DNA from: Clostridium sulfidigenes
GTDB lineage: Bacteria > Bacillota > Clostridia > Clostridiales > Clostridiaceae
Length of the DNA: 64,000 nt
Direction: 5' to 3'
NCBI RefSeq assembly: GCF_000732635.1
Contig: NZ_JPMD01000032.1
Span: forward strand, 1 to 64,000
Part shown: positions 9,201 through 18,515 of the stretch, in pieces
How positions within the stretch are numbered: position 1 is the stretch's first letter
How the letters are laid out: the number at the start of each line of letters is the position of its first letter
Notes under the pieces: model-generated
Seen by the model: only the letters and a program-made list of their open reading frames with translations
The model's database searches: none
Told to the model about the DNA's origin: nothing
Program-made: the position numbers and the translations under genes

Positions 9201-10439
9201 TCATGATGCATCCATATTTTTGAATATATCCTTTGATGTAAGGGAGATGGCTGCAGATAGAATTGCAACCACTAGCAGAATAATCCCTGTATGATTTGAA
9301 AATTGATCAAAAGCTACCCCATATATGGCTTGCCCAATCGGTTGTGCACACATGGAGAGAGAAATCATCACTGCGATTACTTTTCCCACAAGCTCTGGCG
9401 GTGTTTCACTTTGAACTGCTGCAATCATCTGTACACTGAACATTGTGGCAAGTGCCATGATGACAAAGCTTGTGGCTGTAATTACTACATAACTGACCAT
9501 ATTTGCCATGCCCAGTAGCAGTGGAATTGCCATGACCCCCACGGATAGGCTGCAAAGAAACATCAAAATGTGTGAACTTGTAAGCTTTAGTTTTTTGCTG
9601 AATACAGCGGTTAAGATTCCCCCGCAAAGTCCGCCAAGTGCCATGGCTCCCTGTGAAAACCCAAGCAGCTCATCACTCATTTTAAGTGTGCCAATAATTA
9701 GAATAGGCATGCCAACAATCAGCATTGATGATAGCACCAGATTGAAAATGGTAGCCAGACCAATGATATTAATGAGGACTGGTTTTTCTTTTTTCATATA
9801 ATTTGTGCTGTCAAGAAAGTCACTTTTTATGATTGCAGATATTTTCATTGCATTATTTCTTTTTTCAAAGGGTATGTGTATAAAAATCTCCATTATAGCA
9901 GAGGCAGCAAAGCAAGCAATACTAATGAGAAGGATGGGTACAATGCCAAAAGCACCAAATAACATACCACCAATAATAGGCCCCAAAAGCCCTGCCAGTG
10001 CACCAACCTGGTTGACTACCGCACCTGCTGATAAAATTTTATCTCCTGAAACCAGCAATGGAATACTTGCTTGCACCGTTGGCTGATAGGTGCCACTAAT
10101 GCCATAAAGCAACATTAAAACAGCAATAAACAGAGGAACTATGGGCAGTTTTCCAAGAGCCATAAAGAATAGGAAAACAATGATGGCCGTTAAAAAATCA
10201 AGTGCAACCATGATGTTTCGCTTATTCACTCTGTCGGCCAAAATACCTCCTAAAAATGAGAGAAAAATCATGGGAAGAAAGGAGGACGCTGTTACAATTC
10301 CAAAAAGAGATGCTGAGCCTGTTTCTCGCAAAAGATAGAGAGGAAGCGCAAATCGCAAGATTGCATTACCAAACATTGAAATGATTTGTCCAATTACTAC
10401 AAGTGTAAAATTCCTATTAAATAGTTTTGTTTGTTCCAT
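9201..10439 (-). CDS. MFS drug efflux transporter
   Basis: 412 residues with 12 predicted membrane segments, matching the MFS family of macrolide/multidrug exporters. The N-terminal half carries the loop motif GGILADRVNKRN between segments 2 and 3, the hallmark of proton-driven drug efflux. The C-terminal end (FVIMALATMFSVQMIAAVQSETPPELVGKV) fits the MefA/enterobactin-exporter-like branch. It begins one base after the ABC permease ends and so is the last gene of the TetR-controlled operon. The substrate is unknown. This stretch looks less AT-rich than its neighbours, which suggests recent transfer of the whole 9.2-12.7 kb module. Confidence 0.88.
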   Translation of the reverse strand: MEQTKLFNRNFTLVVIGQIISMFGNAILRFALPLYLLRETGSASLFGIVTASSFLPMIFLSFLGGILADRVNKRNIMVALDFLTAIIVFLFFMALGKLPIVPLFIAVLMLLYGISGTYQPTVQASIPLLVSGDKILSAGAVVNQVGALAGLLGPIIGGMLFGAFGIVPILLISIACFAASAIMEIFIHIPFEKRNNAMKISAIIKSDFLDSTNYMKKEKPVLINIIGLATIFNLVLSSMLIVGMPILIIGTLKMSDELLGFSQGAMALGGLCGGILTAVFSKKLKLTSSHILMFLCSLSVGVMAIPLLLGMANMVSYVVITATSFVIMALATMFSVQMIAAVQSETPPELVGKVIAVMISLSMCAQPIGQAIYGVAFDQFSNHTGIILLVVAILSAAISLTSKDIFKNMDAS

Positions 10440-10440
10440 A

Positions 10441-11190
10441 TTACAATGCCTCCATCTTATTTACCTTTGACAACAGCTCCATAAATACTGCAAGACCTAA
10501 CACTAGTAAAACAACCATTCCTATTAGCCTGATTTGCAAAGAATTTTCAGGTATAAACGACATCATATTGCCAAATGGAATAATTAACAGAAAGGATGTT
10601 ACTACAGTAGCTACCAATGACTTCCTCCAAAATCCTATACGCATTGCTATAAGACCTATTGAAGCAGCCAGCAGTGCTGAAACTCCTGTTGTAACAAGTA
10701 GGTTTGGCCACATTTCACCTGTAAACATATTGGGTAAAATGTGAAAAGTATTTGAGAAAAAAGCAAATATACTGATTGCAACAATATTACATATAGCTAC
10801 TGCAATGGCAGTGAAGAAAAACACAAAACTGCATTTCGCAAAGAGAATTTTGCTTCGCTTTATCGGGTAAGAGAACAATAGAATTGCTCTTTTCCCAGTA
10901 TATTCTTCAACTGTAAATTTAGCGTGCATGATAGCAGATAAGACACCGAATGCAGCAACAAACACTATGGAAATCAAAGATATAAAATTATTCCATTGGC
11001 TAAACATACTCAAATCTGTAGGCAGGGAAACGCCACCTCTAATTTGGATCATCTGTTGTGATTGTTCAATTTGTGGTATATATGCTGTTAAAAAGCAAAA
11101 TCCAAATCCAAAAATCAAGATAAGAAAGGATGCCACAATATAAGATCTAATTTTGTTTCTTTCAAGTTCTAAATTTATAAGTTTTATCAT
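10441..11190 (-). CDS. ABC-2 type permease, lantibiotic/peptide export-like
   Basis: 249 residues with six hydrophobic segments in the order typical of ABC-2 permeases of the bacitracin/lantibiotic-immunity type: an N-terminal anchor after MIKLINLELERNKI, a long outer loop, and the cytoplasmic sequence FTVEEYTGKRAILLFSYPIK between segments 2 and 3. Its start overlaps the last base of the ATPase stop region, indicating translational coupling, and the MFS gene follows within two bases. With the ATPase it should form an exporter. The substrate is not deducible. Confidence 0.85.
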   Translation of the reverse strand: MIKLINLELERNKIRSYIVASFLILIFGFGFCFLTAYIPQIEQSQQMIQIRGGVSLPTDLSMFSQWNNFISLISIVFVAAFGVLSAIMHAKFTVEEYTGKRAILLFSYPIKRSKILFAKCSFVFFFTAIAVAICNIVAISIFAFFSNTFHILPNMFTGEMWPNLLVTTGVSALLAASIGLIAMRIGFWRKSLVATVVTSFLLIIPFGNMMSFIPENSLQIRLIGMVVLLVLGLAVFMELLSKVNKMEAL

Positions 11191-11912
11191 TATAATTTTC
11201 CTCCTCTCATTTTTTCAATTAAGAAATCTTCAAGATTGTTTTCATGCTCTACAATTAAGTCCTTCACATTAGCTTCAAGGGTTAACGTGCCATTTGCAAT
11301 GACCGCAACTCTTTCAACGGTTTGTATAACTTCGCTTAAAATATGACTTGAAAGTAAAATTGTCACCCCTTGGTTTTTAAGGGAAATAAATAAATCTCTC
11401 ATTTCCTTAATTGCAACAGGATCAAGTCCATTAATGGGCTCGTCAAGGAGCAGTACCTTGGGACTATGTATCATACTTCTAGCAATGCCTAAACGCTGAC
11501 GCATGCCAAGAGAAAACTTTGATACTGGTTTATCGCCCACATCACCAAGACCGACACGTTCAAGGGCTTTTGATATATCTGCATCCATCCCCATATATCT
11601 AAGATGAATGGACAAATTGTGAGCAGCATTCAGATGCTCATAAAAATATGGTACCTCAATTAGACTACCGATGTTACCGAGTACCTGGTCTCTTTGGGTC
11701 CAAGCATTTTTTGCCAGAACATATGCACCACCCTCAGTTGGCTCAAGCAATCCGGCCATAAGCTTTAAGAGGGTTGTTTTCCCCGCTCCATTTACGCCTA
11801 ATATGCCATAAATCTCACCCTGTTTAACTTTCATTTCTAGACGATTTAATACGTTCTTGCCATAAAATTCCTTGCATAGTCTGTTTGTATGCACTGCAAA
11901 TTGATGTTCCAT
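11190..11912 (-). CDS. ABC transporter ATPase
   Basis: 240 residues with all ABC motifs: Walker A GVNGAGKTT (about residue 37), signature FSLGMRQRLGIARS, Walker B VLLLDEPINGLD and the switch histidine in LLSSHILSE. It resembles the BcrA/lantibiotic self-protection class. It partners the downstream permease. A palindromic operator lies 19 bases upstream of its ATG, matching the one in front of the tetR gene, so the operon is probably repressed by that regulator and opened by a toxic substrate. Confidence 0.93.
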   Translation of the reverse strand: MEHQFAVHTNRLCKEFYGKNVLNRLEMKVKQGEIYGILGVNGAGKTTLLKLMAGLLEPTEGGAYVLAKNAWTQRDQVLGNIGSLIEVPYFYEHLNAAHNLSIHLRYMGMDADISKALERVGLGDVGDKPVSKFSLGMRQRLGIARSMIHSPKVLLLDEPINGLDPVAIKEMRDLFISLKNQGVTILLSSHILSEVIQTVERVAVIANGTLTLEANVKDLIVEHENNLEDFLIEKMRGGKL

Positions 11913-11930
11913 AAACTTCTCCTCATTCGT

Positions 11931-11947
11931 ATACCGACGTTCGGTAT
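11931..11947. promoter_or_regulatory. TetR-type operator in front of the ABC/MFS operon
   Basis: ATACCGACGTTCGGTAT has 7-bp arms around a 3-base centre. The second copy at 12654-12670 shares the outer ATACC/GGTAT arms and the central base pattern. Both lie just before genes of the same module, so both are probably bound by the TetR protein encoded here. Confidence 0.75.
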
Positions 11948-11990
11948 GTATTTTACCAAAAATATTCTGCCCCCTGAGGAGCAGTTATTT

Positions 11991-12638
11991 TTACCCATTG
12001 TAGCGACTACTGTACTCAACATATTGTAAGATAGTCTCTGTATCTAAAATATCAATTCCTATTCCATTCAAAATCACACTGAAAAATTCCATTTTCCTAT
12101 GCATTTCTTCAGGTGTAGATTTTGCAAATACAGGGTTTACCCAAATATTCATTAGCGTAATGATAACCTCAGCAAGTTCCTTTGGATAAGCGGTTTCAAT
12201 TGAACCATCACTTATTCCTTCCTTGATGATAGGCTCAATATAGCATGGTACAATCAATTCATAGATTTCTATAACTTGTTTCATCACAAATTTAGGATCA
12301 CTCATAATTTTGTTTGACATTGCTATAATCGCATTACTACCCGGATTAGCGTAGCCGGCTTTAATCATCATTTTTAGCTTTTCATAGCCAGTCATTGTCT
12401 TGTCATCACGGAGTTTATTGAAATAAGCCGTGTTTTCATTACCAATCTTCTCACATACTGATTGAAAAATTTCCTCCTTGGATTTAAAATGATGATAGAT
12501 TGCCCCCTTAGAAAGCCCCCCTAAATTATTGATGATATCTTGAATTGAAGTGTGTTCATAACCTTTTTCGATAAAGAGCTTTAAGGCTTCCTCTAAGATT
12601 AGGTTAACTGTTTCTTCTGGATATTTATTTCGTGCCAT
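11991..12638 (-). CDS. TetR family repressor of the efflux module
   Basis: About 215 residues. The N-terminal helix-turn-helix is canonical: EEALKLFIEKGYEHTSIQDI followed by LSKGAIYHHFKSKEEIF. The C-terminal ligand-binding half is divergent, as usual. The start at 12638 is preceded by GGAGGTGG at about 9 bases; the longer frame from 12701 runs through the operator. It lies 78 bases upstream of the ABC ATPase in the same direction, with matching operators in front of both, so it probably represses itself and the ABC/MFS genes until a drug or peptide binds. Confidence 0.9.
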   Translation of the reverse strand: MARNKYPEETVNLILEEALKLFIEKGYEHTSIQDIINNLGGLSKGAIYHHFKSKEEIFQSVCEKIGNENTAYFNKLRDDKTMTGYEKLKMMIKAGYANPGSNAIIAMSNKIMSDPKFVMKQVIEIYELIVPCYIEPIIKEGISDGSIETAYPKELAEVIITLMNIWVNPVFAKSTPEEMHRKMEFFSVILNGIGIDILDTETILQYVEYSSRYNG

Positions 12639-12653
12639 ACAGCATCCACCTCC

Positions 12654-12670
12654 ATACCTACCGTTGGTAT
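12654..12670. promoter_or_regulatory. TetR-type operator in front of tetR
   Basis: ATACCTACCGTTGGTAT has 5-bp perfect outer arms and shares its layout with the operator at 11931. It sits 16 bases upstream of the chosen tetR start, consistent with autorepression. Confidence 0.7.
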
Positions 12671-12772
12671 CTATGTTATCATTGATGATTTTTCTTGTCA
12701 AGCACTAATATACTATTAATCTAATGCTGTAGTAGGTATCTCCTATCTAAGAGAATATTAGTATTTATCTTT

Positions 12773-12832
12773 TAATAACAATGATTTTAAAGGCATGGTT
12801 ATTATCCTATAATCCCATGCCTTAACTTCAAT
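12773..12832. repeat. GGCATGG hairpin repeat, copy 2
   Basis: Nearly identical to the copies at 8125 and 14150, with the stem at 12790-12798 and 12815-12823. It lies past the stop of the Rpn-type nuclease gene and, with the copy at 14150, brackets that gene in direct orientation. Confidence 0.7.
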
Positions 12833-12899
12833 TTCTCTATTTAAGCTTATTAAATACAATACAAATGATATAAATACTATTACTTATTTATATCATTTG

Positions 12900-13934
12900 C
12901 TATACTTTAGTAAGCTTAAAATACTCTTCCAATTCCTCCACAGAATCTATATCAAAAATATCCATACCAATCTTATCAATGATATTAATAGGTAAATTCA
13001 TTATCTTATCCTCATACTCTGCTGGTATATTTTTAAACTTCTTTAATAATTGCTTAATTAACAGTTCTGCTTTGCCTTTATTAATTCCTTTTTCTATTCC
13101 CTTTTCCATGCCCTTTTCTATGCCCCTCTTTTCAACCTCTGGATCATATAATGTTTTTGTCATTCTACTCACCTCATTTTCTAAAATTTCATCCTTAATA
13201 AAATTTCTATTTAGATATTCTATTAAATTTTGTATTGCTAACAGCATTTTATGGAAATCTTCTCCTAGTATTTCATTAGAATCGAAGAGCTCCTTGGATT
13301 CATTAGCTAATTTTGTTGCTAGTTTCTTTGCCTTATAGGATAATTCTTTCATCTTTTCAATGTTATTATTCTTGTTTGCCTTTATTAATTCCTTTTTTAA
13401 TTGAAATAATTGTAGTGGAATAAGTGGATACATCTTTTTACTTATAAGGTCCTTATCTGAGTATTCCCAATACTTAAGCACTGGTACTGTATAATCAATT
13501 TCTTGACTATCCGGAAATACTATGTTTAACCTTAATTTATCCTCTATATTTTTGTTTTCTTCAAAAAATATGACCTTTTGCTTAGGAAAAATAATCTTCT
13601 TAATATGGCTGCTTTCATCTGCTTCTTCCTTCGCTTTTTTAAAGCCATATTCAAACATTCTAACTATCATGGTGCTATCATTTTTAGTTTGAAATTCTAG
13701 GTGATAACTTGCTTTTTGATTTTCATTTTTTGAAATCTTAAAGAACATATCTCCTCTTAATACATCTAAAGTGTCCTCAATAAACTCATTATTACTTACA
13801 GTTAAACTAACCTCATCTACATTAAAGTTTTCTTCAAAGACTCCATTCAATAGATTAATCAAAACCTTATTAGAGGTGGAAAACAAAAACTTTAATACCT
13901 GATCCAGTTTAACTTTTTCCTTTGTTGATTCCAA
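12900..13934 (-). CDS. Rpn/YhgA-like PD-(D/E)XK nuclease (transposase-like)
   Basis: 344 residues of the family annotated as Rpn recombination-promoting nuclease or PD-(D/E)XK nuclease family transposase. The nuclease core is in the N-terminal third: LRGDMFFKI followed by YHLEFQTKND and RMFEYGF, which gives the D...ExQ metal-binding pattern of this clan. The C-terminus has the typical Glu/Lys/Gly repeat (GMEKGIEKGINKGKAEL) and ends with an Asp-rich DIFDIDSVEELEEYF tail. Such proteins promote RecA-independent recombination and behave as selfish genes. A remnant of a second copy lies at 56,062-56,130. Direct copies of a hairpin repeat flank the gene. Confidence 0.85.
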   Translation of the reverse strand: MESTKEKVKLDQVLKFLFSTSNKVLINLLNGVFEENFNVDEVSLTVSNNEFIEDTLDVLRGDMFFKISKNENQKASYHLEFQTKNDSTMIVRMFEYGFKKAKEEADESSHIKKIIFPKQKVIFFEENKNIEDKLRLNIVFPDSQEIDYTVPVLKYWEYSDKDLISKKMYPLIPLQLFQLKKELIKANKNNNIEKMKELSYKAKKLATKLANESKELFDSNEILGEDFHKMLLAIQNLIEYLNRNFIKDEILENEVSRMTKTLYDPEVEKRGIEKGMEKGIEKGINKGKAELLIKQLLKKFKNIPAEYEDKIMNLPINIIDKIGMDIFDIDSVEELEEYFKLTKV

Positions 13935-14044
13935 GTTTGCACCGTCCTTTATAATTAAATTATATATTAAAAAGAGCTCAAATTAAATATATTTTATAGC
14001 TATATATTAATTATAAACACAAACATTCGTTCTTATTCATTTCA

Positions 14045-14076
14045 ATCCGTTATTTCTACAGTTTTTCAATAGGTTC
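14045..14076. repeat. 32-bp fragment shared with the gene at 18516
   Basis: These 32 bases match 18771-18802, inside the coding region of the signal-anchor protein, with one difference, in the same orientation. This is a scrap left from duplication or rearrangement. The rest of the 13,935-14,226 gap shows no gene. Confidence 0.6.
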
Positions 14077-14149
14077 AAGATATCACAGGAAGTAATTTAA
14101 TATGCACTTAGGGTTTATTCCATAAGTTGTATTTCATACCATTATATTT

Positions 14150-14202
14150 TAATAACAATGATTTTAAGGCATGGTGATTATCCTATAATCCCATGCCTTA
14201 AA
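14150..14202. repeat. GGCATGG hairpin repeat, copy 3
   Basis: Stem at 14166-14174 and 14191-14199. It lies past the stop of the FtsX-like permease and upstream of the Rpn-type gene, so it may terminate the transporter transcript as well as mark one edge of the Rpn segment. Confidence 0.7.
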
Positions 14203-14226
14203 TTTAGTAGAAATATCTTCCATTGA

Positions 14227-16314
14227 TTAAACACTATTGACTTCCTTTATATATTTATTTTTGCTTATTTTATAGAATATAAACTGAATTAAAATTTCTA
14301 AAAGAAGAGTAATAATTGACTTCTTCATTAACAGTTCAGTCATCCCACTATTAAATACCATAATATATAAGAAATATACTCCTAACATTCCTCCGATAAA
14401 TATGGGAACAAAGAAAATTATTCTTAACTCCTTCTTAATTACCGATTTTACTTCACTTTCCAAGATTCCAACTTTGAATAAGATACTATTTCTTTTTCTC
14501 TCTTCATTAACATCAGAAATTACTTTATAATATAATACTACTCCATTAGTTATAATAAATAGTATTCCTATAAAAATCGTAGTGAATAATAACATACCAT
14601 TATCATCTAATTGCATTCTGATTAACTCTTCTCTATAAAGTGGCCTATATGCTTCTATGGTTCCTCTTTCATCCTCAGATATCTTACCACCCCATAACTG
14701 ACCTTCATTCCAATAAGTGCTATCTAAATCGTTAACACCTTTTAAATAGTTTAGTAACCCTTTAAAGGCAACATCTTTATTCCTTACATTCATTAAATGT
14801 AAGTTTTTAATTGCTCCTTCTTTTACATTTTTCTTTATCATATTATAGTCATTATCGTTAAGAATAAATGCGAATCCTGAATCATATTCTCCACCATATC
14901 TAAAATTAGTGAATTGTACACCTTTTTCTTTTCTAATCTTATCAGCGTTTATTTTCAAAGAGTGAGATTCTTTAACTAGTTCATCAAATTGTTCTTTTTC
15001 TATCAAAGTCCCATGGTTTAGTGATAACTTATTCACTATTTCTAGATTATTATCTTTAAGAGTTAAAAAAATCAAATTTGGAATCTTATAGTCTTTACTT
15101 TCATTTTCAACTGTAACATATAATGCCTCATTAGGTTTAATATTAATATTAATTCCCATATGTTTATTATAGTTTGACTGGCTAATTACTGAATGTCTAG
15201 TATTTAAAACACTAAGATTACCCGATTCTTCCTTAAATACAGGTACTTCAATATATTCTAATTCTTTGTATTCATTTACGCTTCCACCATTATCTTTAAC
15301 AACATCTATAACATCTTCTCTATTTACACTGTTATACTTGTTACTTTCAACAAACATAATATCATATGGATTTTCATTTGAAATATATTCCCTAGTTGAA
15401 ACATAAATTGAATAACTATATCCTACAAATAGCATAGCTCCATCTAATAGTAGAGAAGTAATAAACAATATGTTTTTATATGCTAAAAATCTATGAGATA
15501 AATTGCTTAAAACCAACAAGTTCTTATTATATATATTAGGAAACTTCTTTAAAATAGCTTTGATTAAGGTAATAATTGCACCAATTATTATGTATGGACA
15601 AATTATAATTACTAAAAATAATCCTAATATTATAGGTGCAACGTCCTCAATATTTCCCTTTAGGATAATAATAGGTAAATAATATAAAGCTGCCACAAAA
15701 ATCAATATAGTTACTACGCCAATAAATACATTAGTATGTCCAACTTCCTTTTTTACATCAGCTTTAATACCTTCAACAATAGATATACTTCTAAGGTAAA
15801 ATATGTTGAATATTACATTTCCTAAAAATATTATTGCAAATACACCAGCACTTAATAAAAAGCTCTCATAATTCAATGTGTACTGGATATTAGCTCCACT
15901 AACCATTTTATTTAGAGCCATATAGAACATTCTCCCCAAAACTGTACCACTAACAATTCCAGTAACTAGAGAAGCTATCATAACCCCGATGTTTTCCATA
16001 ATAACCATTTTAGTTAAATCTTTGTATGTCATTCCTAATGTCAAATACACACCAAATTCTTTACCTCTATTTTTCAAAAAGTATATATTGGTATATGTAA
16101 TAAAAGCTATAGAAAATATGATAATTCCCACTAATGCCAGCTTTACTATTCCATATGTTGATGTTTTCCCAATACCTTTAATTATGGCAGAATTGTACAT
16201 TAAACTACCATACATAAATAGCATTGCGCATATTAATGAATTAACAAAATAGAAGGATATATATTTATAAAAATTATAGAAAAAGTTCTTTTTTATGATA
16301 GCATGAAAGGTCAT
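14227..16314 (-). CDS. FtsX-like ABC permease, BceB type
   Basis: 695 residues. The topology fits BceB-type permeases of antimicrobial-peptide detoxification transporters: about ten membrane segments, with a large extracellular domain of roughly 200 residues between segments 6-7 and 8 (about residues 310-560). The first FtsX domain contains KNRGKEFGVYLTLGMTYKDL and the second NEERKRNSILFKVGILESEV, both typical coupling loops. Its ATG overlaps the stop of the ATPase gene (TAATG arrangement) and GGAGGAG lies inside the ATPase end. It would need the ATPase, which is broken here. No Bce-type two-component system is adjacent; an XRE gene is. Confidence 0.88.
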   Translation of the reverse strand: MTFHAIIKKNFFYNFYKYISFYFVNSLICAMLFMYGSLMYNSAIIKGIGKTSTYGIVKLALVGIIIFSIAFITYTNIYFLKNRGKEFGVYLTLGMTYKDLTKMVIMENIGVMIASLVTGIVSGTVLGRMFYMALNKMVSGANIQYTLNYESFLLSAGVFAIIFLGNVIFNIFYLRSISIVEGIKADVKKEVGHTNVFIGVVTILIFVAALYYLPIIILKGNIEDVAPIILGLFLVIIICPYIIIGAIITLIKAILKKFPNIYNKNLLVLSNLSHRFLAYKNILFITSLLLDGAMLFVGYSYSIYVSTREYISNENPYDIMFVESNKYNSVNREDVIDVVKDNGGSVNEYKELEYIEVPVFKEESGNLSVLNTRHSVISQSNYNKHMGININIKPNEALYVTVENESKDYKIPNLIFLTLKDNNLEIVNKLSLNHGTLIEKEQFDELVKESHSLKINADKIRKEKGVQFTNFRYGGEYDSGFAFILNDNDYNMIKKNVKEGAIKNLHLMNVRNKDVAFKGLLNYLKGVNDLDSTYWNEGQLWGGKISEDERGTIEAYRPLYREELIRMQLDDNGMLLFTTIFIGILFIITNGVVLYYKVISDVNEERKRNSILFKVGILESEVKSVIKKELRIIFFVPIFIGGMLGVYFLYIMVFNSGMTELLMKKSIITLLLEILIQFIFYKISKNKYIKEVNSV

Positions 16315-17068
16315 TAATTATCTCCTCCTATAAGACTTTGAACTTCTAGAATTTTATCAAATAATTTCTTTCGGTTCCCATCAGAGGTAATTTCCATTTT
16401 TATTTTTCCATCTTTTATAAATATAATTCTTTTACAGAAAGAAGCTGCAAAGGGATCATGGGTCACCATTAACACTGTACTGCTTTTTTCATCATTCATT
16501 TTGGCTATAGTTGTCATAACATCATTTGCTGATTTTGAATCTAAGTTTCCTGTTGGCTCATCTGCAAAGATTATAGTTGGATTATTAATTAATGCTCTTG
16601 CAGCGGCAACTCTTTGCCTTTGACCACCTGAAATATTATAAGGATATTTTTTCTTTAAATCTAATATATTAAAATACTTCATAAGATCATTTAAACTATT
16701 TTCTATTTCACTTTGCTCTTTCTTATCTAATATAAGAGGTAATGATATATTTTCTTCAACAGTTAAACTATCTAATAAATTAAACTCTTGAAAAATATAT
16801 CCAATATTTTTTCTTCTAAATAAAGCAAGTTTGTCCTTTTTCATTTCACTAATATCATTATTATTAATAACCACATTACCTGAAGTACCCTTATCTACAC
16901 CTGAGAGAATGTTAAGTAAAGTACTCTTTCCACTTCCACTTGGCCCCATTATGCCTACAAATTCACCACTATTAATAGTGAAATTTAATCCATTTAAAGC
17001 ACTAACTTCTTTTCTCCCTTAAATGAAGCATATACTTTAGTTAACCCATTGACTTTTAATATTTCCAT
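16314..17068 (-). pseudogene. Frameshifted ABC ATPase, BceA type
   Basis: The body (16314-16990) is a complete MacB/BceA-type ATPase: Walker A GPSGSGKST, signature ISGGQRQRVAAARAL, Walker B IIFADEPTGNLD, and H in LMVTHDPFA. The true N-terminus (MEILKVNGLTKVYASFKGE) starts at 17068 in another frame. One missing base in the short A-run at about 17010-17013 separates the two; adding one A restores FKGEKEVSALNGLN. A shortened protein from an internal ATG at 16949 would lack the first beta strands and the A-loop and is unlikely to work. Either the gene is inactive or the base is a sequencing error. Confidence 0.8.
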
Positions 17069-17094
17069 ACACTGTACCCCGCTAAAAAATAAAA

Positions 17095-17541
17095 TTATCT
17101 CTTTTCTTTATTCTTTCTTCTAATAACTTCTAACACATATCCTATTCCCATACCTATAAAAGTCCCTGCAGTTCCCCACATAAAATTCCCTGTAATCACA
17201 CCAACACCTGTACCGATTATAAAACCTCCAAGCATTAAATTTACTGAATCTTCATCCTCATCCTCTTCATCATAACTATCTTTGTTATCACTAGATACAT
17301 CCTCTTCTTGATTTATGCTTTTTCCTTTATCTGTTTTTTCATTAACCATCAACTCATCTAAACTAACATTAAATATATCCCTTAATAATATAAGGTTATC
17401 TATATCTGGATATGCTTTACCTGATTCCCACTTTGAAATTGCTTGACGTGATATATTTAACTTTTCTGCAAGTTGTTCTTGTGATATATTTTTTTCTTTT
17501 CTTAATTTCTTTAGATTTTCTTTAAAATTCAAAGTAACCAC
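17095..17541 (-). CDS. XRE family regulator with membrane tail
   Basis: 148 residues. The N-terminal 65 form a clear Cro/C1-type helix-turn-helix (LRKEKNISQEQLAEKLNISR, then ISKWESGKAYPDIDNL). An acidic linker of about 25 residues follows, then a Gly-rich hydrophobic stretch (about residues 103-138) that probably makes two membrane passes. The GTG at 17541 overlaps the AGGTGG site; the TTG at codon 4 is the better-spaced start. Its position just upstream of the transporter genes suggests it senses membrane or peptide stress and controls them. Confidence 0.85.
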   Translation of the reverse strand: MVTLNFKENLKKLRKEKNISQEQLAEKLNISRQAISKWESGKAYPDIDNLILLRDIFNVSLDELMVNEKTDKGKSINQEEDVSSDNKDSYDEEDEDEDSVNLMLGGFIIGTGVGVITGNFMWGTAGTFIGMGIGYVLEVIRRKNKEKR

Positions 17542-17644
17542 CTCATATATAATTATCTCTATCTATTTGCTATTATACAAGCATATATTAGTTACTTTTG
17601 CTGTAAACCAGTGGTTGCATCAATTAAAAATTAAGCTTAGATTC

Positions 17645-17712
17645 CTTAGTCTTGATATAGAAGTTAAAAGCAAAGAAAAAAAAGTGCACCATCCTACAAA
17701 GAATAACACTTT
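17645..17712 (+). repeat. Short repeat with hairpin, shared with 61,940
   Basis: The 21-base segment 17650-17670 (TCTTGATATAGAAGTTAAAA plus G) recurs exactly at 61942-61962. In both places it is followed by a hairpin built on AAAAGTG...CACTTTT. Here the stem is less perfect. It probably is a degenerate mobile or terminator-associated fragment. Confidence 0.5.
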
Positions 17713-17795
17713 TCATCAATTAATAAGCTATTATAATAAATTTGCCAGTGAAGGACTTCAGATAATAGGTAAAGAACAGAAGATTAAATTTAGTA

Positions 17796-18233
17796 TTACT
17801 TTACAACAGGCTTCTTTTTAAAAGCTAATAATCTTATTATCTCTTCTATATCTTCCTTTGTTTTAGGTCTGTAATTAATCCATCCACCATCACTACAAGG
17901 ATATTTATTCTTCCATAATTCTTTAGTTAAAGATAAACCCCCATTAATTACTTCATTGAGTTTTTCCTTATCTTTTGAACTTATTTGCATCATTACATCC
18001 ATATCGCCACTTTCAAAAAAGATATAACATAAGTGCTTGGTTTTATGGGAATACTTATATCCCCAACCGTAATTATTTCCAAATGGGAACTTTAATTCCT
18101 TTTGCATATCATATTGTTTATCAAAGGTTTCTTCAAATTGCTTCAATAATTTTTTCGTATCATTTCCAATGAATTCAAAAATCTCTTTTTCCGTAGGTAT
18201 ATTATTTTTATCTAACATCCTATTACTCATATT
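17796..18233 (-). CDS. DUF3788 family protein
   Basis: About 145 residues. It matches the DUF3788 family by the sequence YGWGYKYSHKTKHLCYIFFE, the long helical middle and the conserved PCSDGGWINYRPKT near the C-terminus. The family is small, cytosolic and uncharacterised, often near other stand-alone accessory genes. A Met at codon 6 gives a tidy start; the longer frame begins at 18248. No operon partner is obvious. Confidence 0.7.
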   Translation of the reverse strand, partial: NMSNRMLDKNNIPTEKEIFEFIGNDTKKLLKQFEETFDKQYDMQKELKFPFGNNYGWGYKYSHKTKHLCYIFFESGDMDVMMQISSKDKEKLNEVINGGLSLTKELWKNKYPCSDGGWINYRPKTKEDIEEIIRLLAFKKKPVVK

Positions 18234-18515
18234 AACTTCTCCAATCATATATTATATAAAAATTGAATAATATAATTTTTTACTATTTTGTATTATCATA
18301 TATATATTATACGTAAGTTGTCAATAACTTGTCGCATAAATGCTTATAACTATTCATTATAGTGTTTATTAGGTATACACATTCCCGTTATATTAAATTT
18401 CTTCATCAAAATCTATTACCATACTATACTGATATTCTATAATATAGAAGGGTTATTTAAGCATAGAGTAAAATTTCAGGCATTTATTTTATGGTTTCTA
18501 GAGTATCTTACTTAT

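Noticed and set aside
9303..9627. His/Cys-rich overlapping frames inside the MFS gene, superficially like metal-binding proteins
   Set aside because: They are other-frame readings of the membrane-protein coding sequence; the richness in His and Cys follows from the codons.
17567..17821. Plus-strand 84-codon frame between the XRE and DUF3788 genes
   Set aside because: No ribosome site, no conserved features, and it runs across a dispersed repeat and hairpin.
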